Shown here one piece after another: positions 36,591-46,789 of a stretch of DNA of 64,000 bases (its first letter is position 1; every line of letters begins with the position of its first letter). This stretch comes from JAMXLO01 sp963812075 (GTDB taxonomy: Bacteria; Pseudomonadota; Alphaproteobacteria; Acetobacterales; Acetobacteraceae): assembly GCA_963812075.1 (NCBI GenBank), contig CAWETN010000008.1, positions 62,001 through 126,000 of the forward strand. The letters run 5' to 3'. A program made the position numbers and the translations under genes. The notes beneath the pieces are model-generated. The model worked only from the letters and a program-made list of their open reading frames with translations. It was not told the DNA's origin and did not search any database.

Positions 36591-37872
36591 TCAGGAGCCG
36601 TAGACCAACCGCGGCAGCCACAGCGTCAGCTCGGGCACGTAGGTGATGATGCCGAGCACGATCAGCAGCAGGATAAGGAACGGCAGGATGCCGCGGATCA
36701 CCTCGCCGACCGGTGCATCCGAGATGGTGGACAGCACGTAGAGGTTCAGCCCGACCGGCGGGTGCACCAGTCCGACCTCCATGTTGTGGGTGAAGATGAT
36801 ACCGAAATGCACCGGATCGACCCCGAGCGGCAGCAGCACCGGCGCCAGGATCGGCATCACCAGCAGCAGCGTGCTGACCACCTCCAGGAAGCAGCCGATG
36901 ATCAGCAGCAGCACGTTGATCGTCAGCAGGAACTCCCAGGTGGCGAAGCCGCGGTGCGCGGCGAAGTCCACCAGCCGTCCAGGGATACCCGATCCGGTCA
37001 TCCAGTGGCCGAACACCAGCGCGGTGGCGATGATCAGCATGATGACGCCGGCGCTGCGCAGCGCCTCGGCGATCACGTCGAGCGTGCGGCTCACCGGGAA
37101 GCCGCGATACACGCCGACGCTGACGATCAGCGCGGTCACCGCCGCCAGCGCCGCCGACTCGGTGATCGTCATGAAGCCGCCGTAGATGCCCATCAGCACG
37201 ACGAACGGCACGGCCATCGCCGGCAGCGCGCGCCAGGTCACGCGCAGGCGCTGCGCGCATCGCCATCGGCGGTTCGGCGGGAAAGTTCTTGCGCCGCGCA
37301 TAGTAGAGCACCCAGAGGAAGAACGCGCCGGCCTGCAGCAGGCCCGGCAGGATGCCGGCGAGGAACAGCCGCGGCACCGACTGCTCGGTGACGATGCCGT
37401 AGAGGATCAGCGCCAGCGACGGCGGGATCACCACGCCGATGGTGCCCGACGCGCCCAGCACACCGAGGGCGAAGCCGCGCGGATAGCCGCGCTCCAGCAT
37501 CGCCGGCAGCAGGATCGTACCCATCGCCAGCGCGGTCGCCACCGACGAACCGGAGATCGCCGCGAACAGCGCGCAGGACACCACCGCGACCAGCCCGAGC
37601 GATCCCTTGATGCCGCCCAGCCAGGCGGTGGACAGATCCACCAGCGCCTGTGCCACGCCGCCGCGCCGCATGAAGGCCGCCGCCATGACGAACAGCGGCA
37701 GCGCCATCAGCGTGGTGGAGTTGAGCTGGTCGATCATGTTCTGCGCCACGCCGACCATCGGCTGGCCGGAGACGAAGAACAGGATCGCGGCACAGGTGCC
37801 CAGCACCAGGAAGATCGGCATGCCCGCGCCGAGCAGGCCGAAGAACATCACCAGGAAGCCGACGGTCCACAT
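36591..37872 (-). CDS. dctM: TRAP transporter large permease (DctM type) with one frameshift
   Basis: About 427 residues and 12 membrane segments from ATG 37872 (MWTVGFLVMFFGLLGAGMPI). Family motifs lie on both sides of the break: NMIDQLNSTTLMALPLFVMA, AISGSSVATALAMG, GVLGASGTIGVVIPPSLAL, then in another frame PFVVLMGIYGGFMTITESAA, FLEVVSTLLLVMPILAPVLL and VGLVHPPVGLNLYVL. One extra base near 37250-37256 explains the shift. It forms the Na+-coupled channel of a tripartite organic-acid importer with the two genes upstream. Confidence 0.88.
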
Positions 37873-38449
37873 CTATCGCGCGGCGGCAGCGCGAGGTCGG
37901 GCGGCGCCTCGTGCGCGATCGCGTGGCCGATCGTCATGATGCGCGGATCGAAGCGGAACAGGTAGCGCGTACAGCCGCGCCAGATAGCGGAGCAGCATCA
38001 GTCCGCCGCCCACCGGCAGCGCCAGGTAGTAGATCCAGATCGGGAACTGCAGATCGGACGAGCTGCTCTGATCGAGCAGCAGCGCGGTGTCCACCACCTC
38101 CCAGCCGTACCACACCATGCCGAAGGTGAAGGCGATCGCCACCAGGCAGTTGAACGTCTCCACCCAGCGCTGCGCCTGCGGCGGCAGCACGCGCAGCACG
38201 AGATCGGGGCGCACGTGGCCGTTGGTGCGCACCAGGTCGCTGGCCACGATCATCACCGCCCATACAGCGATATAGACGATCACCTCCTCGGCCCAGGTGA
38301 TCGCGTGCGCCGGGATCGATGTAGCGGCCGAACACCTGGAGCACGGCGATGACCAGCGCGAAGGCGCCGAGCAGACCGACGACGATCCGCTCGACGCAGT
38401 CCAGGTTGCCAGAGCTTGGAGGAGCCGCGTCAGCGTCAGGCGCCGACAT
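37873..38449 (-). CDS. dctQ: TRAP transporter small permease (DctQ type) with frameshifts
   Basis: A four-helix protein from ATG 38449 (CVERIVVGLLGAFALVIAVL). Shortening the GGG run at 38312-38314 by one base joins VFGRYIDP to AHAITWAEEVIVYIAVWAVM, the conserved DctQ core, continuing through TNGHVRPDLVLRVLP. A second extra base near 37965-37972 is likely, since the alternative frame reads RYLFRFDPRIM and would run to a stop slightly inside dctM. Its start overlaps the end of the binding-protein gene by 14 bases. Confidence 0.8.
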
Positions 38450-39467
38450 CCGCCATGACCAGTTCCACCAGCTTGGGCGAGATGTGCGCCTCCTCCACCG
38501 CCTTGTCCTGCACCTTCAGCAGCGTCGCGCATGCGTCGCATCCAGTTCGGCCTGCGGCACGTCGACGAACTTGACGCCCTGCTTCTCCAGCGCCGCGCGG
38601 CCGCTCTCCTGCTGCTTCGCCGTGTTGGTGCGGTAGCCGGCGATGTTGTCGTGCCACAGCCCGACCATCGTCTCCTGCAGCTTGGGACCGACCTTCTGCC
38701 AGAACGCCGGATTGACCATCGGCACGTAGAGACCCATGCCCTGGTTGTCCTGCAAGCGAGTAGCGCAGGCCAGAATCGAACAGCTTGGAGCTGTTGACGC
38801 TCTCGTTGCTGCTGATCAGCCCGTCGAACGTGCCCTGCGACATCGCCAGCGGCACGTCCGGCCACGCGGTGACGTTGGGGATGCCGCCGAAGAAGCGGAT
38901 GCGGAAGGAGTTCAGCACGCCGCCCGGGCTGCGCAGCTTCATGCCCTTCAGATCGGCCACCGAGTTCAGCGGCTTGCGTGTCGAGTACCAGTCGTTGAAG
39001 CCGAGATCGAACCATGGCCCCAGCACCTCGACCTTCAGCTTGCCGGTGATCTCGGCGTTGACGAATTTGCCGCCTGCGCCATCGGCTGCCTTGTGCACCA
39101 TCTCGATCGGCCGGCCGTACAACGCGGGAAGCTGCGAGAAGTCGGCATCGGCGACGAAGCCCGTCAGGGTCCAGGTGCCCGGACAGGCCATTTCGACCTG
39201 GCCCTGCACCAGCGCCTTCAGCACCTGAAGATCGGGGAACAGCGCGCCGCTCTCGAACAGCCTGGTCTTGATCTGGCCGCCCGACGCCTCTTCGAGCTTG
39301 CCCAGGTAGTCGCGGAACGCGACGTTGCGCGGGTGCGACGGCGCGGTGTCGAGCGAGCAGCGCAGCTCCATCGGCGCCTCGCCGCGCGCGTGGCGCAGAA
39401 TGGCGAAACTGCCCAGCGCCAGGACCGATGCGCGCGCGAACGCGCGCCGCGAAATGCAATGCGACAC
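38436..39467 (-). CDS. dctP: TRAP transporter substrate-binding protein (DctP type) with two frameshifts
   Basis: About 344 residues from GTG 39467, preceded by GGAGGATACGG. N-terminal SRRAFARASVLALGSFAIL is a Tat-like signal. DctP features: FRDYLGKLEEASGGQIKTRLFESGALF, CPGTWTLTGFVADADFS, LKGMKLRSPGGVLNSF (ligand-binding Arg) and NESVNSS. The frame is lost near 38754-38755 (one extra A) and regained near 38530, with QDNQGMGLYVPMVNPAFWQK and DKAVEEAHISPKLVELV in the expected order. Binds an organic acid in the periplasm for the permeases encoded downstream. Confidence 0.82.
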   Translation of the reverse strand: MSHCISRRAFARASVLALGSFAILRHARGEAPMELRCSLDTAPSHPRNVAFRDYLGKLEEASGGQIKTRLFESGALFPDLQVLKALVQGQVEMACPGTWTLTGFVADADFSQLPALYGRPIEMVHKAADGAGGKFVNAEITGKLKVEVLGPWFDLGFNDWYSTRKPLNSVADLKGMKLRSPGGVLNSFRIRFFGGIPNVTAWPDVPLAMSQGTFDGLISSNESVNSSKLFDSGLRYSLAGQPGHGSLRADGQSGVLAEGRSQAAGDDGRAVARQHRRLPHQHGEAAGERPRGAGEAGRQVRRRAAGRTGCDACATLLKVQDKAVEEAHISPKLVELVMADVGA

Positions 39468-39529
39468 TGGCCGTATCCTCCGATCGGTTCGCGGGATCGT
39501 CTCGGGTATGCGGATGTCCGCCAGGCGCG

Positions 39530-40118
39530 TCAAGGCGGCGGCGACAGCGGCGCTGGCGTCAGCGGCTGTTGCTCCACCGGCGCCTGCGGGGCGCCCGCCG
39601 CCAGCAGCCACGAACCCAGCGAGCGGCGGACCTGATACTCGAACTCGACGTTCATCCGGTCCATCAGGCTCTTCGTCAGGTCGTAGAGCCGCCCCGGCAG
39701 ATCATCGAGATCGCCGGTGTAGCGTGCCGGACACGCTGGCCTGGGCGAACGCTGCCCGCGTGGTTGGCGTATTGTAGATGTCGAGCTCGACCGACAGGTT
39801 GCCGGTGACCGTGTCACGCCGGCGCACGAGCGAGGCGTTCTGGATGATGAACACGGCCCGGTCGGCGCTGCCGAGCGCCTGCAGCCGGTCCTCCGCCATG
39901 GCGCGCAACGCCGACAACGGCGGCACCGGAGCGAACTGGGTGACATCGGGTGCCACGCCCGAAGGCACGAAGCGCTGTTCGACCTGGATCGTCGCCACGT
40001 TCAGCCTGAGCGGCGTCAGATAGTCGTAGCGCAGCGGCGGAAAGCTCGTCGCCGCCTCGTCGCCGCCACACGCGCCGAGCATCAGCGGCAGCAGCAGCGA
40101 CGCGCGCCGGGTCAGCAT
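39530..40118 (-). CDS. Putative lipoprotein with one frameshift
   Basis: About 195 residues from ATG 40118 (MLTRRASLLLPLMLGACGG, lipobox LGAC). The body contains LRLNVATIQVEQRFVPSG and AEDRLQALGSADRAVFII. After ASVSGT the frame shifts; deleting one base near 39722-39724 gives YTGDLDDLPGRLYDLTKSLM and a Pro-rich end (PLTPAPLSPPP). I do not recognise the family; its layout suggests an envelope lipoprotein. It overlaps the 3' end of hslO by 7 bases and is probably cotranscribed. Confidence 0.7.
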
Positions 40119-41079
40119 GCCGGCGCACTCCGACCGCGCACGTCCTGGCGCGGGAAACGGAAGTCGAAGTTGCAGAACTCGCAGGTCATCACGATGTCGC
40201 CGTCCACGGCCATGTGATCGAGATCGTCGGGCGGGAAGCCCTCGAGGATGCCGACCAGCCGGGCGCGCGAGCAGCGGCAACCATAGGACAAGGCGCGGGC
40301 CCGGTCGGTCGCAATGCCCTCGCTGTGGAACAATCGGTACAGCAGCCGCTCCGGCGGCAGCGCATCGTCCAGCAATTCGGCGTCGGTGAGCGTGCCGGCG
40401 AGGATGGTGGCGGTGCGCCAGCTCTCCTCCTGCGCCTCGGCGTCCAGCGAAGGATCGATGCCGCCGGCGCCGGCGATCTTCTCCAGCACCAGTGCGCCGG
40501 CGCGCCAGCCGTCGTCGGTCTGCTCGCAGGCTAGATGGACGAAGCACCGCAAGCTGCTCGCTGGTGCGGAAGTAGTGCAGCGCCATCTCGGCCAGGTTGC
40601 CACCCTCGATGGTGACGATGCCCTGGTGGCGGTTCTGGTCCGGGCCCTGGTCGACCGTAAAGGCGAGATAGCCGCGCGCCCAGCAATTGGTCGGCCGCCG
40701 GCGAGGGATCCCGGTCCAGCAGCGTCGCAAGCTTCTCCGGCTCCGCCCGGACATAGCCGCGCAGCGCACCGGTGTCGGTGCAGTCGGCCAGCAGCATCGG
40801 CACCGGCCCGTCGCCCTTCGACTGCACGCTGAACGAGCCACGGAACTTGAGCGCGGTGGACAAGCGCCGCCGCCAGTGCCAGCGACTGGCCGGAAAGCCG
40901 GGTCACCACCGGATGGTTCGGGATGCCGGGTCAGCAGCGCATCGCGCCAGCGGCCCGAGACGCACCAGGCGGCCGCGCACCGGGCGGCGGGGCAGATAGA
41001 ACGGCGTGACGCCGCGCGGGACGACAATGTCGGGCACCGGCGGACGGTCGCCGTCGAGGAAGGCAGGGGTTTCGGACAT
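40112..41079 (-). pseudogene. hslO: Hsp33 redox chaperone gene with five apparent frameshifts
   Basis: Starts at ATG 41079 (MSETPAFLDGDRPPVPDIVV). Pieces of Hsp33 follow in order but in changing frames: RDALLTRHP, VVTRLSGQSLALAAAL, STALKFRGSFSVQSKGDGPV, RGYLAFTVDQGPDQNRHQ, then RCFVHLACEQTDDGWRAG to the end. The redox zinc site is present as CRCS and CEFC near the C terminus. Each break is fixed by removing one base, near 40947, 40919, 40862, 40680 and 40551. Either the gene has decayed or this stretch was poorly sequenced; the intact order and active-site cysteines favour the latter. Hsp33 is an oxidation-activated holdase. Confidence 0.85.
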
Positions 41080-41125
41080 CACGCCAACATAGGCATCGGC
41101 TGCCGCGCGGGCTACCGTCCCGCCG

Positions 41126-41663
41126 ATGGCGGACTTCGACCTGCGGCCGGTGCGGCCCGAAGATGCGGCGGATGTGGCGGCGCTGATCCGGGCCGCATTC
41201 GCCGCACAGTCGGTCCTGACCGATCCGCCACCGTCCGCACTGCGGGTCACCGAGGCCGACGTCGCGGCCCATCTCCGGGTCGGCGGCGGTGCGGTGGCCG
41301 AAGCGGCCGGCGTGCTGGCCGGATCGGTCCTTTGGCTGGAACAGATTGGCGGCGCTGTATCTGGCCCGACTGGCGGTGGCGCCGTCGTGGCGGCGATGCG
41401 GCATCGCCAAGGCCCTGGTGACGGCGGCCGAAACGGCAGCGCGTACGATTGGCCAGCCGCGCATCCGTCTCAGCACGCGCCTTGTGCTGCTGGACAACCG
41501 GCGGCTGTTCGCCGCATGCGGGTTCGTCGAGACCGGCCGCGCCGCGCATCCCGGATACGCCGAACCCACGTTCGTCAACATGGAGAAGACGCTGGCGCGC
41601 CCGCTTGCCGGCCCCGCCCGCGCTCCGGCAGCCCCGCAGGCAGGAGGAGAGACCCAGGCATGA
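41126..41663 (+). CDS. GNAT acetyltransferase with one frameshift
   Basis: About 178 residues from ATG 41126 (MADFDLRPVRPEDAADVAAL). Removing one T from 41346-41347 joins SVLWLEQ to MAALYLARLAVAPSWRRCG, which holds the acetyl-CoA-binding region (V-A-P-x-W-R-x-x-G-I-A), followed by RLVLLDNRRLFAACGFVETGR, a typical GNAT C-terminal segment. The stop overlaps the next start by ATGA, so translation is coupled to the iron-type alcohol dehydrogenase. Substrate unknown. Confidence 0.82.
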
Positions 41664-42829
41664 TTCAGGGCACCCATCGCTACCCGCCGATGGAGCGGGT
41701 GATCTACGGCATCCCGCTGGCTGACGCACTGGCGCAGGAGATCGACCGGCTCGGTGCCAACGCCGTCTACGTCCTGTCCAGCGGCACGCTGGCGCGCCAG
41801 ACCGATGTGATCGACCGTGTCCGGGGCGTCCTTGGCAACAAGTTCGCGGGCCTCTGCGCGAAGATCGGCGCGCATACGCCACGCACGGACGTCGTCGCGG
41901 CGGCAAATGCCGCGCGCGAGGCGCACGCCGATGCCCTGCTGACGGTCGGTGGCGGCTCGGTGACCGACGCTGCCAAGATGGTCGGCCTCTGCCTGGGCAA
42001 CGATGTCTCCGACCCGGCGCAGCTCGACAACTATCGCGCCCGCATCCACGGCGACGGCCGGGTCGAGCGGCCGCCGGTGAAGCCGCCTGCGGTCCGCTCG
42101 ATCGCGGTTCCCACCACGCTTTCGGCAGGCGAGTTCAATTCGCCGGCGGGCTGCACGGACACGGTGCGGCAGGTGAAGGAGAGCTACCAGCATCCGTTGA
42201 TGATGCCGCGCAGCGTCATCCTCGACCCCGCCGTCACGGTGCACACGCCGGAATGGCTGTTCCTCTCCACGGGTATCCGCGCGGTCGATCACGCGGTGGA
42301 GGACATCTGTTCGACGAACGCGCAGCCGCTGTCCGACGGCACGTCGCTGCACGCGCTGCGCCTGCTGAGCCGGGGCCTGCGCGCCGTGAAGGCCGATCCG
42401 GGCGACCTGAACGCGCGGCTCGACTGCCAGCTCGGATGCTGGATGTCGATCATGGGTTCCCAGAATGGCGTGCAGAAGGGTGCCAGCCACGGCATCGGGC
42501 ATGTGCTGGGCGGTACCGCGGGCGTGCCGCACGGCTACACCTCGTGCGTGATGCTGCCGCCGGTGCTGCGCTTCAACGAACCGGTGAATGCCGAACGCCA
42601 GCGCTGGGTGAGCGAGGCGCTCGGCCGCCCCGGCGTGCAGGCGGCCGACGCGGTGGCGGAGCTGGTGGCAAGTCTGGGGCTTCCAGGAACGCTGCGCGCG
42701 GTCGGCGTCAAACCGGAGCAGCTCGACCGGATCGCCGAGGAATCGATGCACGACCGCTGGGTTCACACCAACCCGCGCAGGATCGGCGGTCCGGCCGATG
42801 TGCGGGCGCTGCTGGATGCGGCCTGGTAG
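41660..42829 (+). CDS. Iron-containing alcohol dehydrogenase / maleylacetate reductase family
   Basis: A 389-residue group III dehydrogenase. NAD(P)-binding GGGSVTDAAKM, VPTTLSAGEFNSPAG, and metal ligands in AVDHAVEDI, SHGIGHVLGG and GVPHGYTSC. Family members include maleylacetate reductase and Fe-dependent alcohol dehydrogenases; the sequence does not decide between them. ATG 41660 overlaps the GNAT stop. With an HpaB-type enzyme and CoA ligase elsewhere in the window, a role in aromatic breakdown is possible (inference). Confidence 0.87.
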   Translation: MIQGTHRYPPMERVIYGIPLADALAQEIDRLGANAVYVLSSGTLARQTDVIDRVRGVLGNKFAGLCAKIGAHTPRTDVVAAANAAREAHADALLTVGGGSVTDAAKMVGLCLGNDVSDPAQLDNYRARIHGDGRVERPPVKPPAVRSIAVPTTLSAGEFNSPAGCTDTVRQVKESYQHPLMMPRSVILDPAVTVHTPEWLFLSTGIRAVDHAVEDICSTNAQPLSDGTSLHALRLLSRGLRAVKADPGDLNARLDCQLGCWMSIMGSQNGVQKGASHGIGHVLGGTAGVPHGYTSCVMLPPVLRFNEPVNAERQRWVSEALGRPGVQAADAVAELVASLGLPGTLRAVGVKPEQLDRIAEESMHDRWVHTNPRRIGGPADVRALLDAAW

Positions 42830-42835
42830 CAGCGC

Positions 42836-43213
42836 TCAGTCCGCGGTGAGATCGCTCAGGAGCTGCCTCAGTTCCTCGCGACGGAACGGCTTGCGCAGGA
42901 CCGCTACGTCCGGGTGGTCGTGGAACTTCGCCACGCCTTCGGCCAGCCGGAGGTAGGATTCGCTGAAGCCGGAAGTAAGCACGACCTTCACCGGAATGCC
43001 GGTGAGCAGGATCTCGTTCAGCACGTCGATGCCGTCCTTTTCCGGCATGATCATGTCGAGCATGAGCACATCGGGCTGAAACGCGATGAAAGCCTCCGTC
43101 GCTTCCGCCGAGCGGTTGATCGCCTTGGTGTTCAGACCGAGCTGTCGGGCGATCATTTCAACCACCTTGGTGATACCGCTTTGATCGTCGATCACGAGCA
43201 GCTTCTTCGCCAT
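42836..43213 (-). CDS. Single-domain response regulator
   Basis: A 125-residue receiver domain from ATG 43213. Acid pocket VIDDQ, phospho-acceptor Asp in VLMLDMIMPEKDG, Thr/Ser in VVLTSGFSES, and Lys in AVLRKPFRREEL. There is no output domain, so it must act by protein contact or phosphotransfer. It lies divergent from a hybrid histidine kinase across 428 bases and may be its partner (inference). Confidence 0.88.
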   Translation of the reverse strand: MAKKLLVIDDQSGITKVVEMIARQLGLNTKAINRSAEATEAFIAFQPDVLMLDMIMPEKDGIDVLNEILLTGIPVKVVLTSGFSESYLRLAEGVAKFHDHPDVAVLRKPFRREELRQLLSDLTAD

Positions 43214-43641
43214 GGTGTGCTCTCCTTTCGGGGTCGCCACTCATCCCTGCGCTCCAAACCGCGGCGCGCGCGATCGTATAATTGAGTACGATTTCTAAAA
43301 ATGCAGCAGAAAAGACGGCCCGCAGACTGGCTGGCGCGGGCACTTACGCATTTCCGAATTAGTGCGGGCGTAGAATAGCTCTACCCGAACCCCGGGTTGC
43401 CCGATCGTTGCGTTTCAATATGCCTCTGTGCCGTGCGGTGGGCCTCGCAGTGAGACGAGGTTCAGGTTTTTTCGACGCGCGGAAATCCAAATCCCTGAAC
43501 ACAACCGCAATCATTGATGAGGTGCGCGAATAGGACCATCCGTTCTTTGCAAGGCCGATCCCTTCGGTGTCAATGTTTCTTTACTGATCGTTACCCTTGG
43601 GATGGTCAGTTGGCCGCGAACCCAGTCGCCGAGCTCGCCCA
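43214..43641. other. AT-richer divergent regulatory region
   Basis: A 428-base gap between the response regulator and the hybrid kinase with visibly lower GC (for example around 43275-43310 and 43555-43600). I see no convincing small gene. It probably holds both divergent promoters; no operator symmetry was found by eye. Confidence 0.4.
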
Positions 43642-45618
43642 ATGTCGTCAGGCCACGCCGATGCCCCAACATTCCCAGCGCTCGAACGCCTTTGGCCGGC
43701 ATTCATCGAGGCGGTGCGCGACGGGTTGCTGCTGCTCGATCGGGGCGGGCATGTCATGTCATGCAACAGAGGGGCTGAACTGACCACGGGCTACCGCAGC
43801 GACGAAATCGTCGGGCGGCATTTCTCCTGCCTTTTTCCGTCGGATGCCATCGGATCCGGCAAGCCTGAACTCGAGCTGGAGGCAGCAGCGGAGAACGGCC
43901 ACTTCGAGGGAGTCGCCGAGCGGATCCGTAAGGACGGTTCGCATTTCATGGCCGAGGTGGTCCTTGTCGCCATCCGCGCTCCCGGCGGAGCCTTGCTGGC
44001 GTTCGGCGAGGTCTCCCGCGACGTCACGGAGCGAGCCGCTGCCGAAGCCCGCCTGCGGACCAGCGAGAGCAGGCTGCGCAGCCTGATCGCGACGGTGCTG
44101 GACACCGTGGTGGACGGGCTGATCACCATCGACCGCCACGGCATCATCCAGTCCTTCAACAATGCCTGCGCCGCCTTGTTCGGCTACACGCAGGAAGAGG
44201 TGATCGGACAGAACGTGCGGATGCTGATGCCGGAGCCGTACCGGAGCGAACATGACAGCTATATCGCTGCCTACCTGAATACCGGCGTCGCCAGGATCAT
44301 CGGCGCAGGGCGCGAGGTCATGGGTCAGCGCAAGGACGGCTCGACCTTCCCGATGGAGCTGTCGGTCGGCAAGTCGCCGCGCGCCGGCAAGCACGCCTTC
44401 GTCGGCATCGTACGTGATGTGACCGACCGGCGCGAGGCCGAGACTCAGCGGGAGCAGCTGCGCCAGTCCCAGAAGATGGAAGCGGTCGGCCAGCTCACCG
44501 GCGGGTTGGCGCATGACTTCAACAACCTGCTGGCGATCATCATCGGCAACCTCGACATGCTGCGCGAGACCTGTGCCGACGATCCGGTCACCGACGAGCT
44601 GGTACGCGACGCGCTGGAATCGGCGCTGCGCGGGGCCGACCTGACGCGTCGGCTGCTCGCCTTCGCGCGACGCCAACCGTTGCAGCCCGAGCGGACCGAC
44701 ATCAACGAGGTGATCGGCGCCATCGTCCGCCTGCTGGCGCGGACGCTGGGCGAGAACATCACGATCGAGATGGCGCTGTCGCCGAACGTCTGGCCGGTGC
44801 AGATCGACCGGGCGCAGTTCGAGGCGGTGATCGCCAACCTCGCGACGAACGCGCGCGACGCCATGCCGCGCGGCGGCTCCCTGCTGATCGATACCCGCAA
44901 TGGCTTGCTCGACGCCGCCTATGCCGCCGCACATACCGACGTGACGCCCGGCGACTATGTCGTGGTGGAGGTCAGCGATTCCGGCACCGGCATGCCACCG
45001 GACATCCTGTCGCGGATCTTCGAGCCGTTCTTCACCACCAAGGAGCAGGGCAAGGGCACCGGGCTCGGCCTGTCGATGGTGTTCGGCTTCATGAAGCAGT
45101 CGGGCGGGCACATCACGGTGTACAGCGAGCCGGGCAAGGGCTCGACATTCCGGCTCTATCTGCCGCGACTACGGGACTCGACTGCCATTCGGGAGGATCG
45201 AACGGAGGAGCCGGCCTCGCGCGGCGGCAACGAAACGATCCTGGTGGTCGAGGACAATGCCGGCCTCCGCCGCATCGTGCTGCGGCAGCTGCGCGAGGCG
45301 GGCTATCGGGTGCTTGAAGCGCCCGACGCCGACGCAGCGATGACAATCATCGAGTCGCCGGAGCCGATCCACCTGCTGCTGACCGATGTGGTGATGCCCG
45401 GCGCGATGGACGGCCGGGATCTCGCCCGCGTCGCCGTGGGGCGTCGGCCGATGCTGCGGACGCTGCTTACCTCGGGCTTCCCGGACGCGCGATGGGGCGG
45501 CTCGACGGCACGTGCGGGAAGCCGCCTGCTGAGCAAGCCGTATCGCAAGGAGGAGTTGCGCCGCGTCGTGCGCGAAGTGCTGGACGAGGGGCGGCTAGGT
45601 GTCGGGCCGCCGGCGTGA
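43642..45618 (+). CDS. PAS-PAS hybrid sensor histidine kinase with C-terminal receiver
   Basis: About 658 residues from ATG 43642; TTG 43597 in the same frame would add 15. Order: PAS1 (AFIEAVRDGLLLLDRGGH, ending GEVSRDVTERAAA), PAS2 (TVVDGLITIDRHG, ending GIVRDVTDRREAE), HisKA with phospho-His near residue 290 in GGLAHDFNNLLAI, HATPase (NLATNARDAMP, DSGTGMP, GKGTGLGLSMV), then a receiver with Asp near residue 581 (LLLTDVVMPG). No membrane segment, so it senses a cytoplasmic signal, possibly redox or light through a PAS cofactor. Confidence 0.92.
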   Translation: MSSGHADAPTFPALERLWPAFIEAVRDGLLLLDRGGHVMSCNRGAELTTGYRSDEIVGRHFSCLFPSDAIGSGKPELELEAAAENGHFEGVAERIRKDGSHFMAEVVLVAIRAPGGALLAFGEVSRDVTERAAAEARLRTSESRLRSLIATVLDTVVDGLITIDRHGIIQSFNNACAALFGYTQEEVIGQNVRMLMPEPYRSEHDSYIAAYLNTGVARIIGAGREVMGQRKDGSTFPMELSVGKSPRAGKHAFVGIVRDVTDRREAETQREQLRQSQKMEAVGQLTGGLAHDFNNLLAIIIGNLDMLRETCADDPVTDELVRDALESALRGADLTRRLLAFARRQPLQPERTDINEVIGAIVRLLARTLGENITIEMALSPNVWPVQIDRAQFEAVIANLATNARDAMPRGGSLLIDTRNGLLDAAYAAAHTDVTPGDYVVVEVSDSGTGMPPDILSRIFEPFFTTKEQGKGTGLGLSMVFGFMKQSGGHITVYSEPGKGSTFRLYLPRLRDSTAIREDRTEEPASRGGNETILVVEDNAGLRRIVLRQLREAGYRVLEAPDADAAMTIIESPEPIHLLLTDVVMPGAMDGRDLARVAVGRRPMLRTLLTSGFPDARWGGSTARAGSRLLSKPYRKEELRRVVREVLDEGRLGVGPPA

Positions 45619-45651
45619 TACGAGCCGTCGTAGCGAGATCAGGGGGCGATC

Positions 45652-46212
45652 ATGAGCGACGGAGGAACGGTGCGGATCCTGGGCATTGCCGGCAGCCTGC
45701 GGCGCGGCTCGTTCAATGCCGCGACCCTGCGCGTGGCGCAGGAACTGGCGCCCGCCGGCATGACGATCGAGCGCTTCGATATCGGGCAGATTCCGCTGTA
45801 CAACGAGGACGTGCGCCAGCAGGGATTTCCCGCTCCCGTCGAGGAGCTGCGGACGCGCATCAAGGCGGCCGACGGACTGCTCATCGTGACGCCGGAGTAC
45901 AACTACTCCATTCCGGGCGTGCTGAAGAATGCGATCGACTGGGCATCGCGGCCGCCGGAGCAGCCGTTCGACGGCAAGCCGATCGGGATCATGGGCGCGG
46001 CCGGCGGCACATTGGGTACCGCACGCGCGCAGTACCATCTGCGGCAGTGCTTCGTCTTTCTCAACGGGCTGGTGATGAACCGGCCCGAGGTGATGATCCC
46101 GCAGGCGCAGAACAAGTTCGACGCCGACGGCAAGTTGACCGATCCGCCGACGCGCGATTTCATCGCCGCACACTTGGCCGCGCTCAAGGCCTGGGTGCTG
46201 CGGCTGAAATAG
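45652..46212 (+). CDS. NADPH-dependent FMN reductase (ChrR/YieF-like)
   Basis: A 186-residue flavodoxin-fold reductase: GIAGSLRRGSFNAATLR (FMN phosphate loop), LLIVTPEYNYSIPGVLKNAIDW (the TPEYN motif), and GAAGGTLGTARAQYHLRQ. Such enzymes reduce quinones, chromate, azo dyes or flavin for monooxygenases. AGGGGGCGAT precedes ATG 45652. It stands 33 bases after the hybrid kinase and tail to tail with an AhpD-like gene. Confidence 0.9.
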   Translation: MSDGGTVRILGIAGSLRRGSFNAATLRVAQELAPAGMTIERFDIGQIPLYNEDVRQQGFPAPVEELRTRIKAADGLLIVTPEYNYSIPGVLKNAIDWASRPPEQPFDGKPIGIMGAAGGTLGTARAQYHLRQCFVFLNGLVMNRPEVMIPQAQNKFDADGKLTDPPTRDFIAAHLAALKAWVLRLK

Positions 46213-46216
46213 CAGG

Positions 46217-46789
46217 TCAGCGCGCCGCCTTATGGTATTCGCAATTCGGCATCATGTCGGTCGCCGATGCCATCCGGTTCGACAGGTTGAAGAACGCCGC
46301 GGTCTCCGACAGGTCGAAGATGTCGCGCTCGCCGAGGCCGGCCTCGCGCAGCGCCGTGCGGTCGGCGTCATCGATCAGCCATGGCGTGGCAGTGAGCTTC
46401 CAGACGTAGTCGAGCATCGCACGCTGCCGTCGGTCCAGCGGTGCCACGCGGTAGTTCAGCGCCATCATCTCGCCCAGTTCCGGATCGCCGGACAGCGCGC
46501 GCACCGCCGCGCCGTGTGCGACCAGGCAGTAGTAGCAGCGATTGGCCGACGACACGACGACGGCGACCATCTCGCGCTCCAGCTTCGATAGGCCGGAGTC
46601 GGACAGCATGATCTCGTTGTACATCGCCATGAAGTTGCGCAGACGCTGCGGCTTCAGGCTGTAGGCGCTGAACACGTTCGGCACGAAGCCCAGCTTGTCC
46701 ACGCATTTCTGCCATATCGCCTTCAGGTCGTCGTCCAGCGCACCCGGGTCGGGCACGCCGAGTTTCGAGATGTGGTCGGGCTGCGGCAT
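46217..46789 (-). CDS. Peroxidase-related AhpD-like (carboxymuconolactone decarboxylase family) protein
   Basis: A 190-residue protein from ATG 46789 (an internal start is chosen because the upstream extension has no similarity). The active site ANRCYYCLVAHGAAVR has the CxxC and nearby His of the AhpD fold, which serves as a disulfide reductase/peroxidase partner. It ends 4 bases from the FMN reductase gene, convergent. Expression from the 271-base upstream gap is likely. Confidence 0.87.
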   Translation of the reverse strand: MPQPDHISKLGVPDPGALDDDLKAIWQKCVDKLGFVPNVFSAYSLKPQRLRNFMAMYNEIMLSDSGLSKLEREMVAVVVSSANRCYYCLVAHGAAVRALSGDPELGEMMALNYRVAPLDRRQRAMLDYVWKLTATPWLIDDADRTALREAGLGERDIFDLSETAAFFNLSNRMASATDMMPNCEYHKAAR

